Source: JAMXLO01 sp963850535
GTDB lineage: Bacteria > Pseudomonadota > Alphaproteobacteria > Acetobacterales > Acetobacteraceae
Length of the DNA stretch: 64,000 nucleotides
Assembly: GCA_963850535.1 (NCBI GenBank)
Contig: CAWKMC010000025.1
Coordinates: 1-64,000, forward strand
Direction of reading: 5' to 3'
Below the pieces are notes generated by a model, which was not told the DNA's origin, ran no database searches, and worked only from the letters and a program-made list of their open reading frames with translations. This document shows, in pieces, positions 1-9,906 of this stretch; the stretch's first letter is position 1; each line of letters starts with the position of its first letter. Position numbers and translations under genes: made by a program.

Positions 1-113
1 ACAATTGCCACCGCTTGCACTCGGCAATCGGCTACATGACGCCAATGCAAAAGGAGCAACTCGCAGCGGCCGCGTAGGCCGTAACCCGTGTCCACCAAAG
101 CGGGGGAAGCTCA
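1..113 (+). mobile_element. 3' end of an IS3-family element (transposase C-terminus and right end)
   Basis: The reading frame from base 3 to the TAG at 75-77 encodes NCHRLHSAIGYMTPMQ followed by a short Ala-rich tail. This is the typical C-terminus of an IS3-family OrfB integrase-type transposase (R-x-H-S-x-x-G-Y-x-T-P). Eleven bases after the stop, 88-113 resembles the terminal inverted repeat of such elements (GTGTCCACC, a G-rich run, then TCA), so the element probably ends near 113. The rest lies outside the window. Family assignment rests on the protein tail; the exact IS end is inferred. Confidence 0.6.
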
Positions 114-166
114 GCGTAACCCCGGACCCTGTTGCCCTCGCCTCGGACCCAGTGGCCCAGGCACCT

Positions 167-323
167 CTAGGAGTCTGCTGAAAAAACCCACCTATTCCGA
201 CGCTGAGGAACGAAAAGAATCAGAATCAGTGGCGTCAGGAATCAATCATTCACCTCCACCCAGTTCCGCAAATCAATCTTGCGTCGCGGTGGGGTCCGAA
301 AACCTTTTTCCGCAGACTGCTAG
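167..323. repeat. Inverted-repeat-bounded, MITE-like element of about 157 bp
   Basis: CTAGGAGTCTGCTGAAAAA at 167-185 is matched, inverted and imperfectly, by the segment ending TTTTTCCGCAGACTGCTAG at 305-323. The interior has no convincing coding frame. Inverted ends of this sort occur on insertion sequences, so this looks like a non-autonomous derivative or a solo remnant. It lies between an IS3 end and a truncated channel gene, which fits a site of repeated insertion. Confidence 0.45.
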
Positions 324-447
324 AGAAGGCCCCGCCAATTGGTACCGCAGGTGAATGGAACGCGGCAGGCCAGGCAGTGGATTCTCCTCTACTGAGCCAA
401 CTGAGACGCCTGCTGGTCGCGCTCGTCTGAGCTGCGCCCGCGGACAG

Positions 448-687
448 ACACGCGTGCTGGCAATTCCGCTGTGCGTTGGTGGGATACCGCCGGTAGTCTC
501 AGGATGGGGGCGCACAACAGCCGCGTCTTGCGTCGGCGCGACGGTCGCGGTTGGTCGCGTGTTTGGGGTCGCACCGTTCTTGTCGATGTTGGTGGGAGCG
601 GCGATCTGTGTGTTTCTACGGCTGATGGCGATCTATCGCGGCTGGCGTGCCCCCGCCGCCCGGTGGAGCAGGAACGGGACAACGTGA
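448..687 (+). pseudogene. C-terminal remnant of a TRIC/UPF0126 (YicG-like) membrane protein
   Basis: In one frame the translation contains TTAASCVGATVAVGRVFGV and then a hydrophobic stretch ending LRLMAIYRGWRAP before a TGA at 685-687. This matches the end of the second three-helix repeat of TRIC-type (UPF0126) cation channels, where an [L/Y]ATAA...G helix is followed by FxLRLLAxxxGWRLP. The upstream two thirds of the family, with the GGGxxRD motif, is missing, and the frame runs into the adjacent IR-bounded element. I read this as a 5'-truncated, non-functional remnant. The match is from memory of the family, not alignment. Confidence 0.4.
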
Positions 688-821
688 GAGCGGCATATCA
701 TTACATGTGGGCGACGACGCCAGTGTAACAACTCCTCAAAGGATCGCTCAGCCACGCTGGCACGCGCGAAAACCGCAGACGCACAGGACGCATTATAACA
801 GCGTGTGGAGAGGGAAGACCA

Positions 822-1208
822 ATGCCCAGGTCGCGCACGGTGCTCGCATTGATAGCTTGCATTGTCATGGCGGGACCCGCCGCCCTTGGAGCCACTATCT
901 CTTACGATGGCACCTACTCTGGAGAGCGGTCGCCGACGATTGCCGGCACGCCCTCGTGCGCGGGGCAGGAGAGTGTCACCGTCATCATCACCGGTAGCAC
1001 GCTGAAATTCACTAACAGCGAGTGGCGAGACATCCCGTTCAAGTTCAACCCCGGTCCAGACGGCTCATTTTCCGGGGTCTTGGACGATCCTGCAGGCCAC
1101 GTCGTGGGCATTCGGGGGGAGGCCACCGGAACGGCCATAGATGTCGATGTCTTCAACTACGGCAAGGGATGCGATCATCACTGGCACTTGGAAAAGGCTC
1201 GCCGCTGA
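822..1208 (+). CDS. Small secreted protein of unknown function
   Basis: The 128-residue product begins with MPRSRTVLALIACIVMAG and an Ala-rich cleavage region near residue 23, a clear Sec signal peptide. The mature part is a compact domain rich in Gly, Thr and Asp, with two Cys (CAGQ and KGCDHHWH regions) that could form a disulphide. AGGGAAG about 6 bases before the ATG is a good ribosome binding site and supports this start. No family is recognised. It stands alone between the eroded IS region and the broken ABC locus; periplasmic location is inferred. Confidence 0.6.
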   Translation: MPRSRTVLALIACIVMAGPAALGATISYDGTYSGERSPTIAGTPSCAGQESVTVIITGSTLKFTNSEWRDIPFKFNPGPDGSFSGVLDDPAGHVVGIRGEATGTAIDVDVFNYGKGCDHHWHLEKARR

Positions 1209-2158
1209 TCAGGCGCGCATCGCGATCATACCGTCATCGCGGCGCCACTGGCTCAGTCCGGTTAGCACCTACGGTCAACCAGGAGAACGAGAGGCTTGGC
1301 TTCGTCGTCCTTAACTTTGAGCTTCCAGAAGTCTTGTGATTCGGTTGCCGTCCGTCGCGCGCAGCATGAGAGCGCGACGGACGCGGATACGTGTAATACG
1401 CGGGGTGACACGCTCGGCGATTGAAACTCATGGCGATGCAGGAGGGGAATGAGCGCAATCACCACTGCGAGACACGTAACCGCCACAGGGGCCAGTGCAG
1501 CGGAGAACTCGGCATAAGAGATGCGTGAAAACGATCATGCATGGCATTGAAGGCCGTGGTACAAGAATGGTCACGCTCTCTGGCTGCTGTCGCCTGCGTA
1601 AGGCAGGATCGTGGTACAGGTCTTGGATCCCGACCGGGATGTGAGGTCGCGCGGAACAGCATCCGCGAGTGAAGCGGCCAGCCCTCTGCAGAGATGAGCA
1701 TTGACAGGGGAATCCTCATGTGAGGCGTATGACACGGCCGTTCATGTGGCGAAGCGTCGCGCCGCAGGCATCACGCCGTTACAGGTGATGGCAGGTCGAA
1801 CCGGGAAGATTGGACCAACCGGTTGTGGGCTCGAGTGGGGCCAAGCATGGTGACCTCCGCGGTCTCGTCTAATCTTCCTTCCGAGGCAATCTGTTCGAAT
1901 CGCGGGCAAGTGATAGCGAGAACGGGCCAATCTATCTTTGATCAAAACTGATGCGATGCCATCGAGAAATTGAAGTGCATGCATTCCTACCGACATCGGC
2001 GTAAATCGCGTCAACCGCGAATTGTGGCCAAGAATTAACCACTGGCTCGCTTGATCGTCGAATCTGATCCGGCCAAGTCGGGTGTGTCGCTTCAGGCGTG
2101 CAACTACTAGTGCAATTCCTGGTCGCCGTCGAAGCAACGCGATGGGAGGACAGGAACC
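1209..2158. other. About 950 bp with no recognisable gene
   Basis: Short frames exist on both strands, but none has a good start, a recognisable domain or coding-like composition. The only clear structure is a hairpin at 1350-1382. The last 30 bases contain the ribosome binding site (GGGAGGACAGG) for the following binding-protein pseudogene, so its promoter should lie in this stretch, although I cannot place it. Confidence 0.5.
1350..1382. terminator. Perfect 11-bp stem hairpin
   Basis: GTCCGTCGCGC (1350-1360) pairs exactly with GCGCGACGGAC (1372-1382) around an 11-base loop. There is no T-run after it on either strand, so it is not a classical intrinsic terminator. It could be a weak terminator for the secreted-protein gene ending at 1208 or a small repeat element. 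Confidence 0.35.
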
Positions 2159-3543
2159 ATGCATCTACGACGGCGACACCTCTTGCAGGGCAGCGTTGGT
2201 CTGGCAGCGCTTTCCGCTTTGTCGCGACCGGCATTGGCGACCGGCCAGACCGTCAGCGTGTGGTGGAACCAGGGGTTCTACCCGGCCGAGGACGAGGCGT
2301 TCCACACTCTGGTCTCGGCCTGGGAGAAGGCGAGCGGCAACACGCGTCGAGCTGACGCTGCTGCCGGGCCAGGCGCTGAATGAGAAGATCGTCTCCGCGC
2401 TGACCAGCGGCCAAGTGCCCGACCTGATGTATGCCGACAACGCGCCGGCGCAGATCGTTCCGCAGAACGCGTGGCACGATAAACTGCTCGATCTGACCGA
2501 CGTCGTGGAGACGCAAAAGTCCGAATTGAGTCCGACAGCGCTACAGTCGGCGCAGTTCTACAACGACGTGGCAGAAGAAGCGCGGCTTCTATGGCGTGCC
2601 GTTCAAGGGCGCGACACTCAACATTCCGGTCTGGAAATCGCTGATCGAGAAGGCCGGCTACAAGGTCTCGGACATGCCGAAGACCTGGGACGCCTTCTAT
2701 CGAACTTCTTCGAGCCGGTGCAAGAAAAGCTGCGCGCAGAGCGGATGCGCCACACGTATGGCCTCGGCTACACGCTCTCCACGACCGGCGACGATCCCAA
2801 CAACACGTTCAATCAGTTCCTGGTCGCCTATGGCGGCGGCGGCATCGTCACGCCGGACGGGCAGTTGCATACTGGTGACCCAAAGGTTCGGAAAGCGGTC
2901 ATCGACACGCTGAAGGCGCTGACCGACCCATTCAAGGAGGGCTACGTGCCGCCGAGCGCGCTGAACTGGGGCGATCCGGACAACAACAACGCATTCCATG
3001 CCCAGGAGGTCGTGATGTCGCCGAACGACACGATCTCGATATCGGTCGCCGTCATGGACAATAAGAAATGAGTACGAAGACGAGATCATGACTTGTCCGC
3101 TGCCACTGGACAATGCGGGCAAGCAGGTCCCGGCGCTGCTTGGCGTTGAACTCGCCTTCATTCCGAAGGGCGCGAAGAACGTCGACGCTGCGAAGGATTT
3201 TCTGCGCTACCTGATCCAGCCGGCGCACCTCGGTAGCTACCTGAAAGGAGGCGAAGGGACGCTGGCTGCCGGTGATGCCGTCGATCGTTCACAACGATCC
3301 CTACTGGCTGGATCCCAAGGATCCGCACCGTCCGCCTGCGGTGAGGCAGGGCGTGCTCGGAACCCGACCCGACCTGGTTCTATGTCTTCAACCCGGCTTA
3401 CGCGCAGGTGGACGCCGAGCACGTCTTCCAGGTCGCGGCATCCGACATCATCAACGGGATGGCGCCCGACCAGGCGGTGGACAAGGCGTTCGACCGGATC
3501 CAGGACGATCTTCGCGCAGTATCAGATCCAGCACGCAGCCTGA
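2159..3543 (+). pseudogene. Broken sugar ABC transporter substrate-binding protein (UgpB/MalE-like)
   Basis: Translation begins with MHLRRRHLLQGSVGLAALSA, a twin-arginine-like signal, then VSVWWNQGFYPAED, typical of extracellular solute-binding proteins family 1. Homologous segments continue in successive frames: LPGQALNEKIVSALTSG, GVPFKGATLNIPVW, TYGLGYTLSTTGDDPNN, GVELAFIPKGAKNVDAAKDF, IVHNDPYWLDPKDPHRP, and FYVFNPAYAQVDAE. The frame changes near 2345, 2578, 2702, 3070, 3262, 3365 and 3505; nearly all are single extra bases. The intact protein would have bound a sugar or glycerol-phosphate-type ligand in the periplasm and fed the two permeases that follow. No ATPase gene is adjacent. I regard it as non-functional unless resequencing removes the shifts. 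Confidence 0.75.
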
Positions 3544-3555
3544 GCGGCGCAATGG

Positions 3556-4476
3556 ATGGCACACGGTCGGCATTGCGCCAATCGGCGCGGCGGCGACGAC
3601 AGCCGGGCTGCGCGGCGCTTCTGGCGCCGCGGGCTGCAAGGCTCTGACATCAACTGGGCGCTAGCCTTCCTGGTACCCTATGCCGCGATATTTCTGCTGT
3701 TCGTCGTCTATCCGGTCGGCTACGGCCTGTGGCTGGGGCACCGGCCGGCCAGCTATCCGGCGCTGTTCAGCGATCCGATCTATCTGAAGACGGTCGTCAA
3801 CACGCCTGATTTACCTCGCGTTATCGGCGTGAACCTGCACCTGTTCGGCGCGCTGATGCTGTCCGGGTTCTTCATGCGCCGGAATTGGCGAGTGCGCTCA
3901 CTGCTGCTGATCTACATCCTGCCCTGGGCGGTGCCGGCAATTCCCACCTTCATCGCCATCCATTGGATGCTGAACGGCGAATGGGGCTTTCATCAACAAC
4001 CTGCTCTATGACGTGTTCGGCATCGATGGCCCGTCCTGGCTCAACTATCGCTGGCTGGCCCTGGGCTCGGTGATCGTCGCCTATATCTGGAAATGGATGC
4101 CGTTCTGGACAGTGATCTTGCTCGCCGGGCGGATGGCGATCCCGCAGGAACTGTATGAGGCGGCGGCGGTGGACGGCGCGACCGGGTTCCGGCGATTCGT
4201 CCACGTCACCTTCCCGCTGCTGGCCAACCTCTATCTGATCTGCACGCTGCTCTCGACGATCTGGACGCTCGGCGACTTCAATACGGTGTATTTCGTCACT
4301 GGTGGCGGCCCGGCGCTTGTCCACGCACGTGCTGGCGACACTGGGCATCCGCGACGCGTTCGAGGTCGCCAATCCGGAACTGGGCATGGCCGCGGTGATG
4401 TCGGCGCTGCCTCTGCTGATTCCCCTGGTGATCGTGCTGATGCGCAAGCTGGCGCGACGACCAGGTGCAGCTATGA
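3556..4476 (+). pseudogene. Broken ABC sugar permease, MalF/UgpA type
   Basis: The recognisable product begins around INWALAFLVPYAAIFLLFVV and continues in shifted frames to the permease EAA loop, ELYEAAAVDGATGFRRF near 4150-4195, and to RDAFEVANPELGMAAVMSA near 4355. Frames change near 3983 (an extra T in GGCTTTC), near 4317 and again close to the end; compensating indels near 3800 also look likely. Restored, it would be about 300 residues with six membrane helices, forming one half of the transport pore. Its expected TGA at 4474-4476 would overlap the ATG of the next permease in an ATGA junction, showing original operon coupling. Confidence 0.7.
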
Positions 4477-5363
4477 GCGCGACGCCGTCAGCCGCAGGCG
4501 TCACGGCGCACCGGTCGCCGTTACGTCACGCCAGTCTCTCTCGTGATCGAGAGTGCCGGCGTGTCTGGTGATCCTGGTGTGGACCCTGATGCCGCTCTAC
4601 ACGCATGGTCGAGGTCGCGCTGCAGAATCGAGGAGGACGTCTTCAGCGGCGATCTATGGCCCGCGCAGCCGACACTCGCCGGCTTCTGGACCGTGCTGAC
4701 CCAGGGCTATTGGTATGTCGCGCATTTCTGGCACGAGATGGGCAACAGCCTGTATATCGGTGTCGGTCACAGCAGTGCTGACGCTGGCAATCGGCACCCT
4801 GACCAGCTTCGCCATCGGCCGCATGCGGCTGCGCAATGCCTGGCTCGTCAGCAATGCGGCGCTGCTGACCTATGTGATCCCGATGTCATTCCTGGCGATC
4901 CCGTTCTACCGCGTGATGCAGATCTATGGCTTGGCCGATCACCTGTGGGCGGTGATCTTCGTCGAGGTCACCTTCGCAACGCCGTACGCGATCTTCATCT
5001 TCCAGCAATACGGCACCAGCATCCCGATCGCAGCTCGATGAGGCGGCGCGCATCGACGGCGCTACGCCTTGGCAGATCTATTGGCGTGTCTATCTGCCGC
5101 TGATGGCGCCGGCGATGGTGGCCGTGGGCACCTATGCACTCTTGCTGGCGTGGAACGAGTATCTGTACCTGTTCCTGCTGCTGTCATCACCGCCGAACAT
5201 GACAGTGCCGGTGGCATTGGGCCAGTTTCTCAATAGTGATGAAGCGCCATGGAATCTGATGATGGCGACAGCTATCATCTACGCACTGCCGCCGATTGCC
5301 ATCTACTACGCGTTCCGGCGGCACATGAGCTCTGGACTGACGATGGGAGGGGTCAAGGGTTAG
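4473..5363 (+). pseudogene. Broken ABC sugar permease, MalG/UgpE type
   Basis: Fragments in several frames reconstruct a second binding-protein-dependent permease: VILVWTLMPLYTHMVEVALQ, AVLTLAIGTLTSFAIGRMRL, MSFLAIPFYRVMQIYGLADH, the EAA loop LDEAARIDGATPWQIYWRVY near 5035-5095, and a C-terminal part ending RRHMSSGLTMGGVKG. Frame changes lie near 4602, 4632, 4770 and 5030, plus at least one before 4565; where resolvable each is one extra base. It would have paired with the preceding permease in the inner membrane. A second, truncated copy of its last 45 codons exists at 31740-31875. Confidence 0.7.
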
Positions 5364-5828
5364 AGGAACTGCGACGCTCAGTGTGCCTGGCCTTACAGGA
5401 GCTGGCCTCGGATACGGGGGAGCGTGCCGTCGAATGAAGGACGTCCTACATAGTCCTGACCGGTGATTCACCCTTGCGGTGCGCACGAACTCAATGCGGT
5501 CGCTCCAACCAAAGCGCCAGGATGAAAGACGCAATGGCTAGAGCGCAAAACAGTATGCCAAGTGATTCGTTCAAGCTCACCGAAGAAGCCGGCCTGAATA
5601 AGGTTAAAGACGATGCACCGGAACAGCTAGCACGACCGGCATTGCTGGAAGCTCAGCTGGATCATTAATTTCGATGCATGACTCGCTAAACGAGCGAACG
5701 GGCAGCCGCTTAGAGAATCGATTTGGCACAGCAGCCAGGGACCGCTTCGACGCACGCGACTTGCGCTGTTCCACCGACGGCCCGCCTGGATGCCGACTGA
5801 TCCAAAGCGCTAGCGGGCCAGGAACATC
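5364..5828. other. 465-bp gap with no supported gene
   Basis: One possible 48-codon frame (5522-5668, beginning MKDAMARAQNSMPSD) has no recognisable homology and no good ribosome binding site, so I do not call it. The gap separates the plus-strand ABC locus from the 3' end of minus-strand pqiA. I see no clear terminator hairpin or repeat. Confidence 0.4.
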
Positions 5829-7097
5829 TCAAGGACCTGCGTCGGCGTGCCCAGGGCGAGAAGGCATAAACCGTGGGCCGCTTGCAGGAGCTGCATGTCT
5901 CGCAGATTTGCGGGCGTCCCATAGCAAACGTGGATCAAACACCTTGGCCGCCAGCATCGACAGGATGACGGTCGCTAGGAAGCCCGCGGAGCCGCCCATG
6001 AAGTCGAAATGGGCAAGCTGCCCGAACTGGACCATCGGGGCAAAGATCAGAACTGTGAACGGATCCAGGGTGGACCAGCGGCCAGCTTCATCGATAAACC
6101 GGTAGAGCCTCGTCTTCAGGCGAAGGTGCCGTGAGGACCGACGGTCTAGGGACACCAGAAACCAGGACAGTGCGGCGATTTTGCTCAGGGGAAACACCAC
6201 GGAAACCATGGTGATGACGACACCGAAGTACCAGAAGCCGCTTTCGAACAGCAGTTTGATACCGTCAAGGACGGTATGAGGTGACGGCTGCTGGCCTTTC
6301 CAGAACTCGCTCATCGGATAGCCATACGCGACGGGCGTGAGAACCGCGGTTGCGAGCAGGAGAGCCGTGCATTGCGCAATCGACGCGGGACGACGCCGCC
6401 ACACCGTGGCAGAGCAGCGCGGGCAGCGCCGACCGTCGGCTTCCGGCGGCAGAAGCAGATCGCAACTGGTGCACGCCACGGCATCCGGCGGGATTGCGTT
6501 GGCTTCGCTGCCCAGAGTTCGCCAGATCGCGCGCCGCTCCAGCGTCGCGCGTGTTACCATCGTCATGATCGCGACGATCACGAAGCACCACCCACCCGCG
6601 TCGATGGTGATGGGCACTTGCGACTCAATCCGCCCGTAGCCGATGCCGCCTCCGATCAGGAGCACGTCCGTCATTGCCCAGGCATCGAGCCACTCAGAAT
6701 ATCGGAAAGCACTCCCGACCCATCGGCCGCGCCAGCCGAAACGGATTGCACCCAAAGTGGCCGATAGCAACCCGAAACGCACAAACGGCAGAACCACCGC
6801 CTCGAGGCCAAGCACAATGCTCGCCGCGGGCCAGCCTTGCCGCCATGCGACCATCAGGCCCGACGCAAGTAAGCTGGAACGCTCAATCGATCCGATATGC
6901 ACCGTCATCAACGGCAGCAGATTCATCGGGAACAACAGCAGTAGCACGGTCAGCGAGCAGGCGAATGCACTATCGATGCTTCGCCCGACGCGGCTCTCCA
7001 GGACTCGGCGACATTCCCGGCACTCCAGTCGGTGGCCCCTGGTGAGTGGCTTCAGTCGCTGTACCGCTGCGCAGTCCGGACAAGCGATGAAGTTCAT
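5829..7097 (-). CDS. pqiA: PqiA-like intermembrane transport membrane protein
   Basis: The 422-residue protein has the two-module PqiA layout. Each half starts with a pair of CxxC motifs (CPDC...CREC near residues 6-30; CTSC...CPRC near 205-225), probably a rubredoxin-like metal site, followed by hydrophobic helices. In E. coli PqiA sits in the inner membrane and works with PqiB and PqiC in lipid trafficking between membranes. I chose the ATG at 7097 (MNFIACPDC) because the family usually begins just before the first CxxC; a GTG at 7124 is possible. It is divergent from pqiB, whereas the E. coli genes are co-directional. Confidence 0.85.
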   Translation of the reverse strand: MNFIACPDCAAVQRLKPLTRGHRLECRECRRVLESRVGRSIDSAFACSLTVLLLLFPMNLLPLMTVHIGSIERSSLLASGLMVAWRQGWPAASIVLGLEAVVLPFVRFGLLSATLGAIRFGWRGRWVGSAFRYSEWLDAWAMTDVLLIGGGIGYGRIESQVPITIDAGGWCFVIVAIMTMVTRATLERRAIWRTLGSEANAIPPDAVACTSCDLLLPPEADGRRCPRCSATVWRRRPASIAQCTALLLATAVLTPVAYGYPMSEFWKGQQPSPHTVLDGIKLLFESGFWYFGVVITMVSVVFPLSKIAALSWFLVSLDRRSSRHLRLKTRLYRFIDEAGRWSTLDPFTVLIFAPMVQFGQLAHFDFMGGSAGFLATVILSMLAAKVFDPRLLWDARKSARHAAPASGPRFMPSRPGHADAGP

Positions 7098-7364
7098 GAT
7101 GGCGCAGCAACGCCACCTGCACACTGGGGTTTCCTGCTCTCGGCATGGGAGGGGTCAGGCGGCTCACTTCGACCGCTTTCGTGAACGCGGGAACCGCAAC
7201 CAGACAATGAAGGACGTGTTTATAGCCGCGAACATGCCGATCACCCGTTCCGGTAGCGGGACCCTCCCGCGAGCTCTGATCGCGCGCGCACCGCGTCTGC
7301 TGCCCGGTTGTGAGCCTGTCGTGGAGCGGTGCCGCACAGACTTGTCAAGCGACCGCCGAGGCCC

Positions 7365-9080
7365 ATGAACGAGGCATCCAACCCAGGCCGGGGCGTAGAT
7401 GGTGCACCGCCAGAACGTGCACCACCAGCAGCGGAGGAGCGCCGCAGCCGCTGGCCTGGCTGGATCTGGGCCATACCCGTCGCAGCGGTAGCCGTGGTCG
7501 CGTGGCTGGGGTTCCAGCAATTCGCTCAGAGTGGGCCCGAGGTGAAGGTTACTTTCCCGACGGGTAGCGACATCAAGGCTGGTGACACGAAAGTGCAGTT
7601 CGAAGGCATGCAGGTCGGCACCGTGGAATCAGTGAAGTTTGCGAAAGACCTGCACCATCTGGACGTGAAGCTGCAACTGAACCCCGAGATAGCAGGCCAC
7701 CTTGGCAAGGGCACTCTATTTTGGATATCGGCGAAACCGAGCATCACCGACCTGTCGTCGTTCAAATCGGTCATCGCCGGCCCGTTTATCGGGATGAGGC
7801 CGCAGTCCGGCGCCGCACAGGATCACTATCAAGGGCTGGCGGAGCCACCGCCAGACGCCAGTGGCGTGCCCAACGTTCATTACATACTGGTCTCAGACCG
7901 GCTGGGCAACCTGTCGCGCGGATCGCCGATCTATTACCGCGATCTGCGGGTCGGCGCTGTCGCCGACAGCAAGCTCGAAAACGACCATCGTCACTTCCGT
8001 ATAGACGTATTCATCGACAGCCCCTTCGACCGCCTGGTCCATGCCGACACCCGCTTCTGGGATGCGAGTGCGGTGCAGCTGGCGATGGGTGGCAGCGGAC
8101 CGCATCTTCGGTTTCAATCAGTACCAGCCTTGTTCGAAGGTGCCGTTGCCTTCCTAACGCCAGAGCATGCACCAACAGAACAAGTGGCTAAGCCGGACAC
8201 CACGTTCACGTTGTACGAGAGCCGGGATCGAGCGGAGCATGCGCCCGGAGAGCGAGCAGTGGAGTACCGTGTTGTCTTCCATGCAGAGGAGGCAGGTGCG
8301 CTCGACGTGGGCGCGCCGGTAACCCTGGACCAGAAGCGTATTGGCACGGTGACGCAGAGCAAGCTGCAATACGATCCGGCGACCGGGCGGCTCGACAACC
8401 AGGTCACTCTCGCGCTCGAGCCTTCGGAGATCGCAATGGCGGGCACGGCATGGGCGAGCAATCCGCGGCCGCAGATGGATGCCCTGCTCCGACGGCTCGT
8501 CCGTGAGGGGTTGCGTGCCCGGCTTGGTAGCACGGTGCCGCTGATTGGCGGCAAAACAGTGCAACTGGCCTTTGTGCCGAACGCCCAAGCAGCGAGCCTG
8601 GGCTCTGAGGCTGTGCCGGAGATCCCCACAGGGCCAGCCTCTGGCGTGAGCGGCATCATGGCGAGCTTTAGCAGTGTCGCCACCAAACTGGACGCGGTGC
8701 CCTTCGACCAGATTGCGGATAATGTGCACGAGATCACCGAGCGGCTGGCCGGGTTGAGCAAATCGCCGCAGCTGACGGAAAGCCTACAGCGGCTGGACGA
8801 TGCAGTGGGGAATGTCGACCAGATAACGCACGAAGCGCGTACGCAGGTCGGGCCCTTGATCGCCTCGCTTCATCGTCTCGCCAACCAGGCAGATTCTACG
8901 GTCGCCGCGGCTCGCGATGTGATCAGCAGCAGTCCGCTCCGCGCGAGCCAGCCGGAGACGGAAGGGCTTGGCAACACGCTGTACGAACTGACGCGAGCGG
9001 CCCGTAGCGTGCGCGAACTCGCGGATTACCTTGATCGCCATCCTGAAGCCCTGCTGCACGGGAGGGGTGGGAGCGATTGA
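7365..9080 (+). CDS. pqiB: PqiB-like MCE-domain intermembrane transport protein
   Basis: A 571-residue protein with an N-terminal membrane anchor (WIWAIPVAAVAVVAWLG) and three successive MCE domains, recognisable by VKVTFPTGSDIKAGDTKV, VHYILVSDRLGNLSRGSPIY and YRVVFHAEEAGALDVGAPV, each followed by a (V/I)G(T/A)V motif. A helical C-terminal region follows, which in PqiB forms a needle across the periplasm. The role is phospholipid transport between inner and outer membranes. I prefer the ATG at 7365; a GTG at 7329 in the same frame adds twelve residues. The stop overlaps the pqiC start by one base, so the two are coupled. Confidence 0.88.
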   Translation: MNEASNPGRGVDGAPPERAPPAAEERRSRWPGWIWAIPVAAVAVVAWLGFQQFAQSGPEVKVTFPTGSDIKAGDTKVQFEGMQVGTVESVKFAKDLHHLDVKLQLNPEIAGHLGKGTLFWISAKPSITDLSSFKSVIAGPFIGMRPQSGAAQDHYQGLAEPPPDASGVPNVHYILVSDRLGNLSRGSPIYYRDLRVGAVADSKLENDHRHFRIDVFIDSPFDRLVHADTRFWDASAVQLAMGGSGPHLRFQSVPALFEGAVAFLTPEHAPTEQVAKPDTTFTLYESRDRAEHAPGERAVEYRVVFHAEEAGALDVGAPVTLDQKRIGTVTQSKLQYDPATGRLDNQVTLALEPSEIAMAGTAWASNPRPQMDALLRRLVREGLRARLGSTVPLIGGKTVQLAFVPNAQAASLGSEAVPEIPTGPASGVSGIMASFSSVATKLDAVPFDQIADNVHEITERLAGLSKSPQLTESLQRLDDAVGNVDQITHEARTQVGPLIASLHRLANQADSTVAAARDVISSSPLRASQPETEGLGNTLYELTRAARSVRELADYLDRHPEALLHGRGGSD

Positions 9081-9642
9081 TGCGCTGGGCTGCTCTTCTG
9101 TTGGTGGTCGCCTTAGCTGCCTGCGGTACAGTCCGAAGACGCAATTTTATACCTTAGTCCCAGTATCATCTACGACGGCGACACGGACGGTTGCGGAAGG
9201 ACCGCCCCTACAGGTCGGGCGTGTCGAGCTCCCCAGCACCCTCGACAGAACAGCGCTGGTGATCCAAGGGGCAGACGCGAACGTCATTGTCTCCGATCGG
9301 GAGCGTTGGGCAGGTCCTCTCGATACGCTGGTTCGGCAGGCGTTGAGCGATGACCTGCGCACCCGGCTCGGGACCGCCGCGGTTCTGGCTCCCGGCGATC
9401 CGGCTCCGGGCGGCAAGGTCCGACAGCTTTTGGTGGTCATCCAACGCTTCGGTGCCGACAGTGCGGGACGCGTCATGTTGGAAGCAGACTGGACGCTGGC
9501 ATCCGGCAATCCGCCCAAACCCTTGGCGTCCCACCACGAGCGCATTGAGGAGAACGCCGGTTCAACGGAAGGCGGTCCTGTTGCCGCCGCTATGAGCCGC
9601 GCACTCGGCCGGCTAGCTGATGCGATTGCTCAGGCGGCTTGA
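9080..9642 (+). CDS. pqiC: PqiC-like outer-membrane lipoprotein (apparent frameshift near 9128)
   Basis: The ATG at 9080 encodes a lipoprotein signal, MRWAALLLVVALAACG, with lipobox LAAC. The conserved mature start SPKTQFYTLVP lies in another frame, so one base is missing (or two extra) near 9125-9132. The rest, about 170 residues with VGRVELPSTLDR and a Ser/Ala-rich end, matches the ABC-type auxiliary lipoprotein family of PqiC. It would anchor the PqiB needle at the outer membrane. Since all parts are present and the neighbours are intact, I suspect a sequence error rather than gene loss. Confidence 0.75.
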
Positions 9643-9906
9643 ATACTCTCCATGCGCCAGATCGATGCCAGAACTAGCGACCTGTCAGTCGACGGCCTGT
9701 CGAAAGTCTTCTGCACGAAGCACTGTAGAGAAATCGACGCGCAGCGGTGCCAGAGTTCACGCCAGCCGCGAGGGCGTCGGGGTAGAGAGGGCGCCAGGGA
9801 GGTGCCTGGTGAAGAGGGTTTTTTCGCCTCACTTGTCCGGCTTCATCGTCTGGTTCGAAATTGCGCGATCCCTCTCGAGCCGCGCCGGTAGCATATGAAC
9901 GCAACC

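Noticed and set aside
5522..5668. A possible 48-codon gene after the ABC locus
   Set aside because: There is no ribosome binding site, no homology that I recognise and ordinary non-coding surroundings.
7164..7520. Minus-strand frame covering the pqiA-pqiB gap
   Set aside because: It mostly overlaps the pqiB N-terminus, has unusual composition and lacks any domain. The gap is better read as a promoter region.
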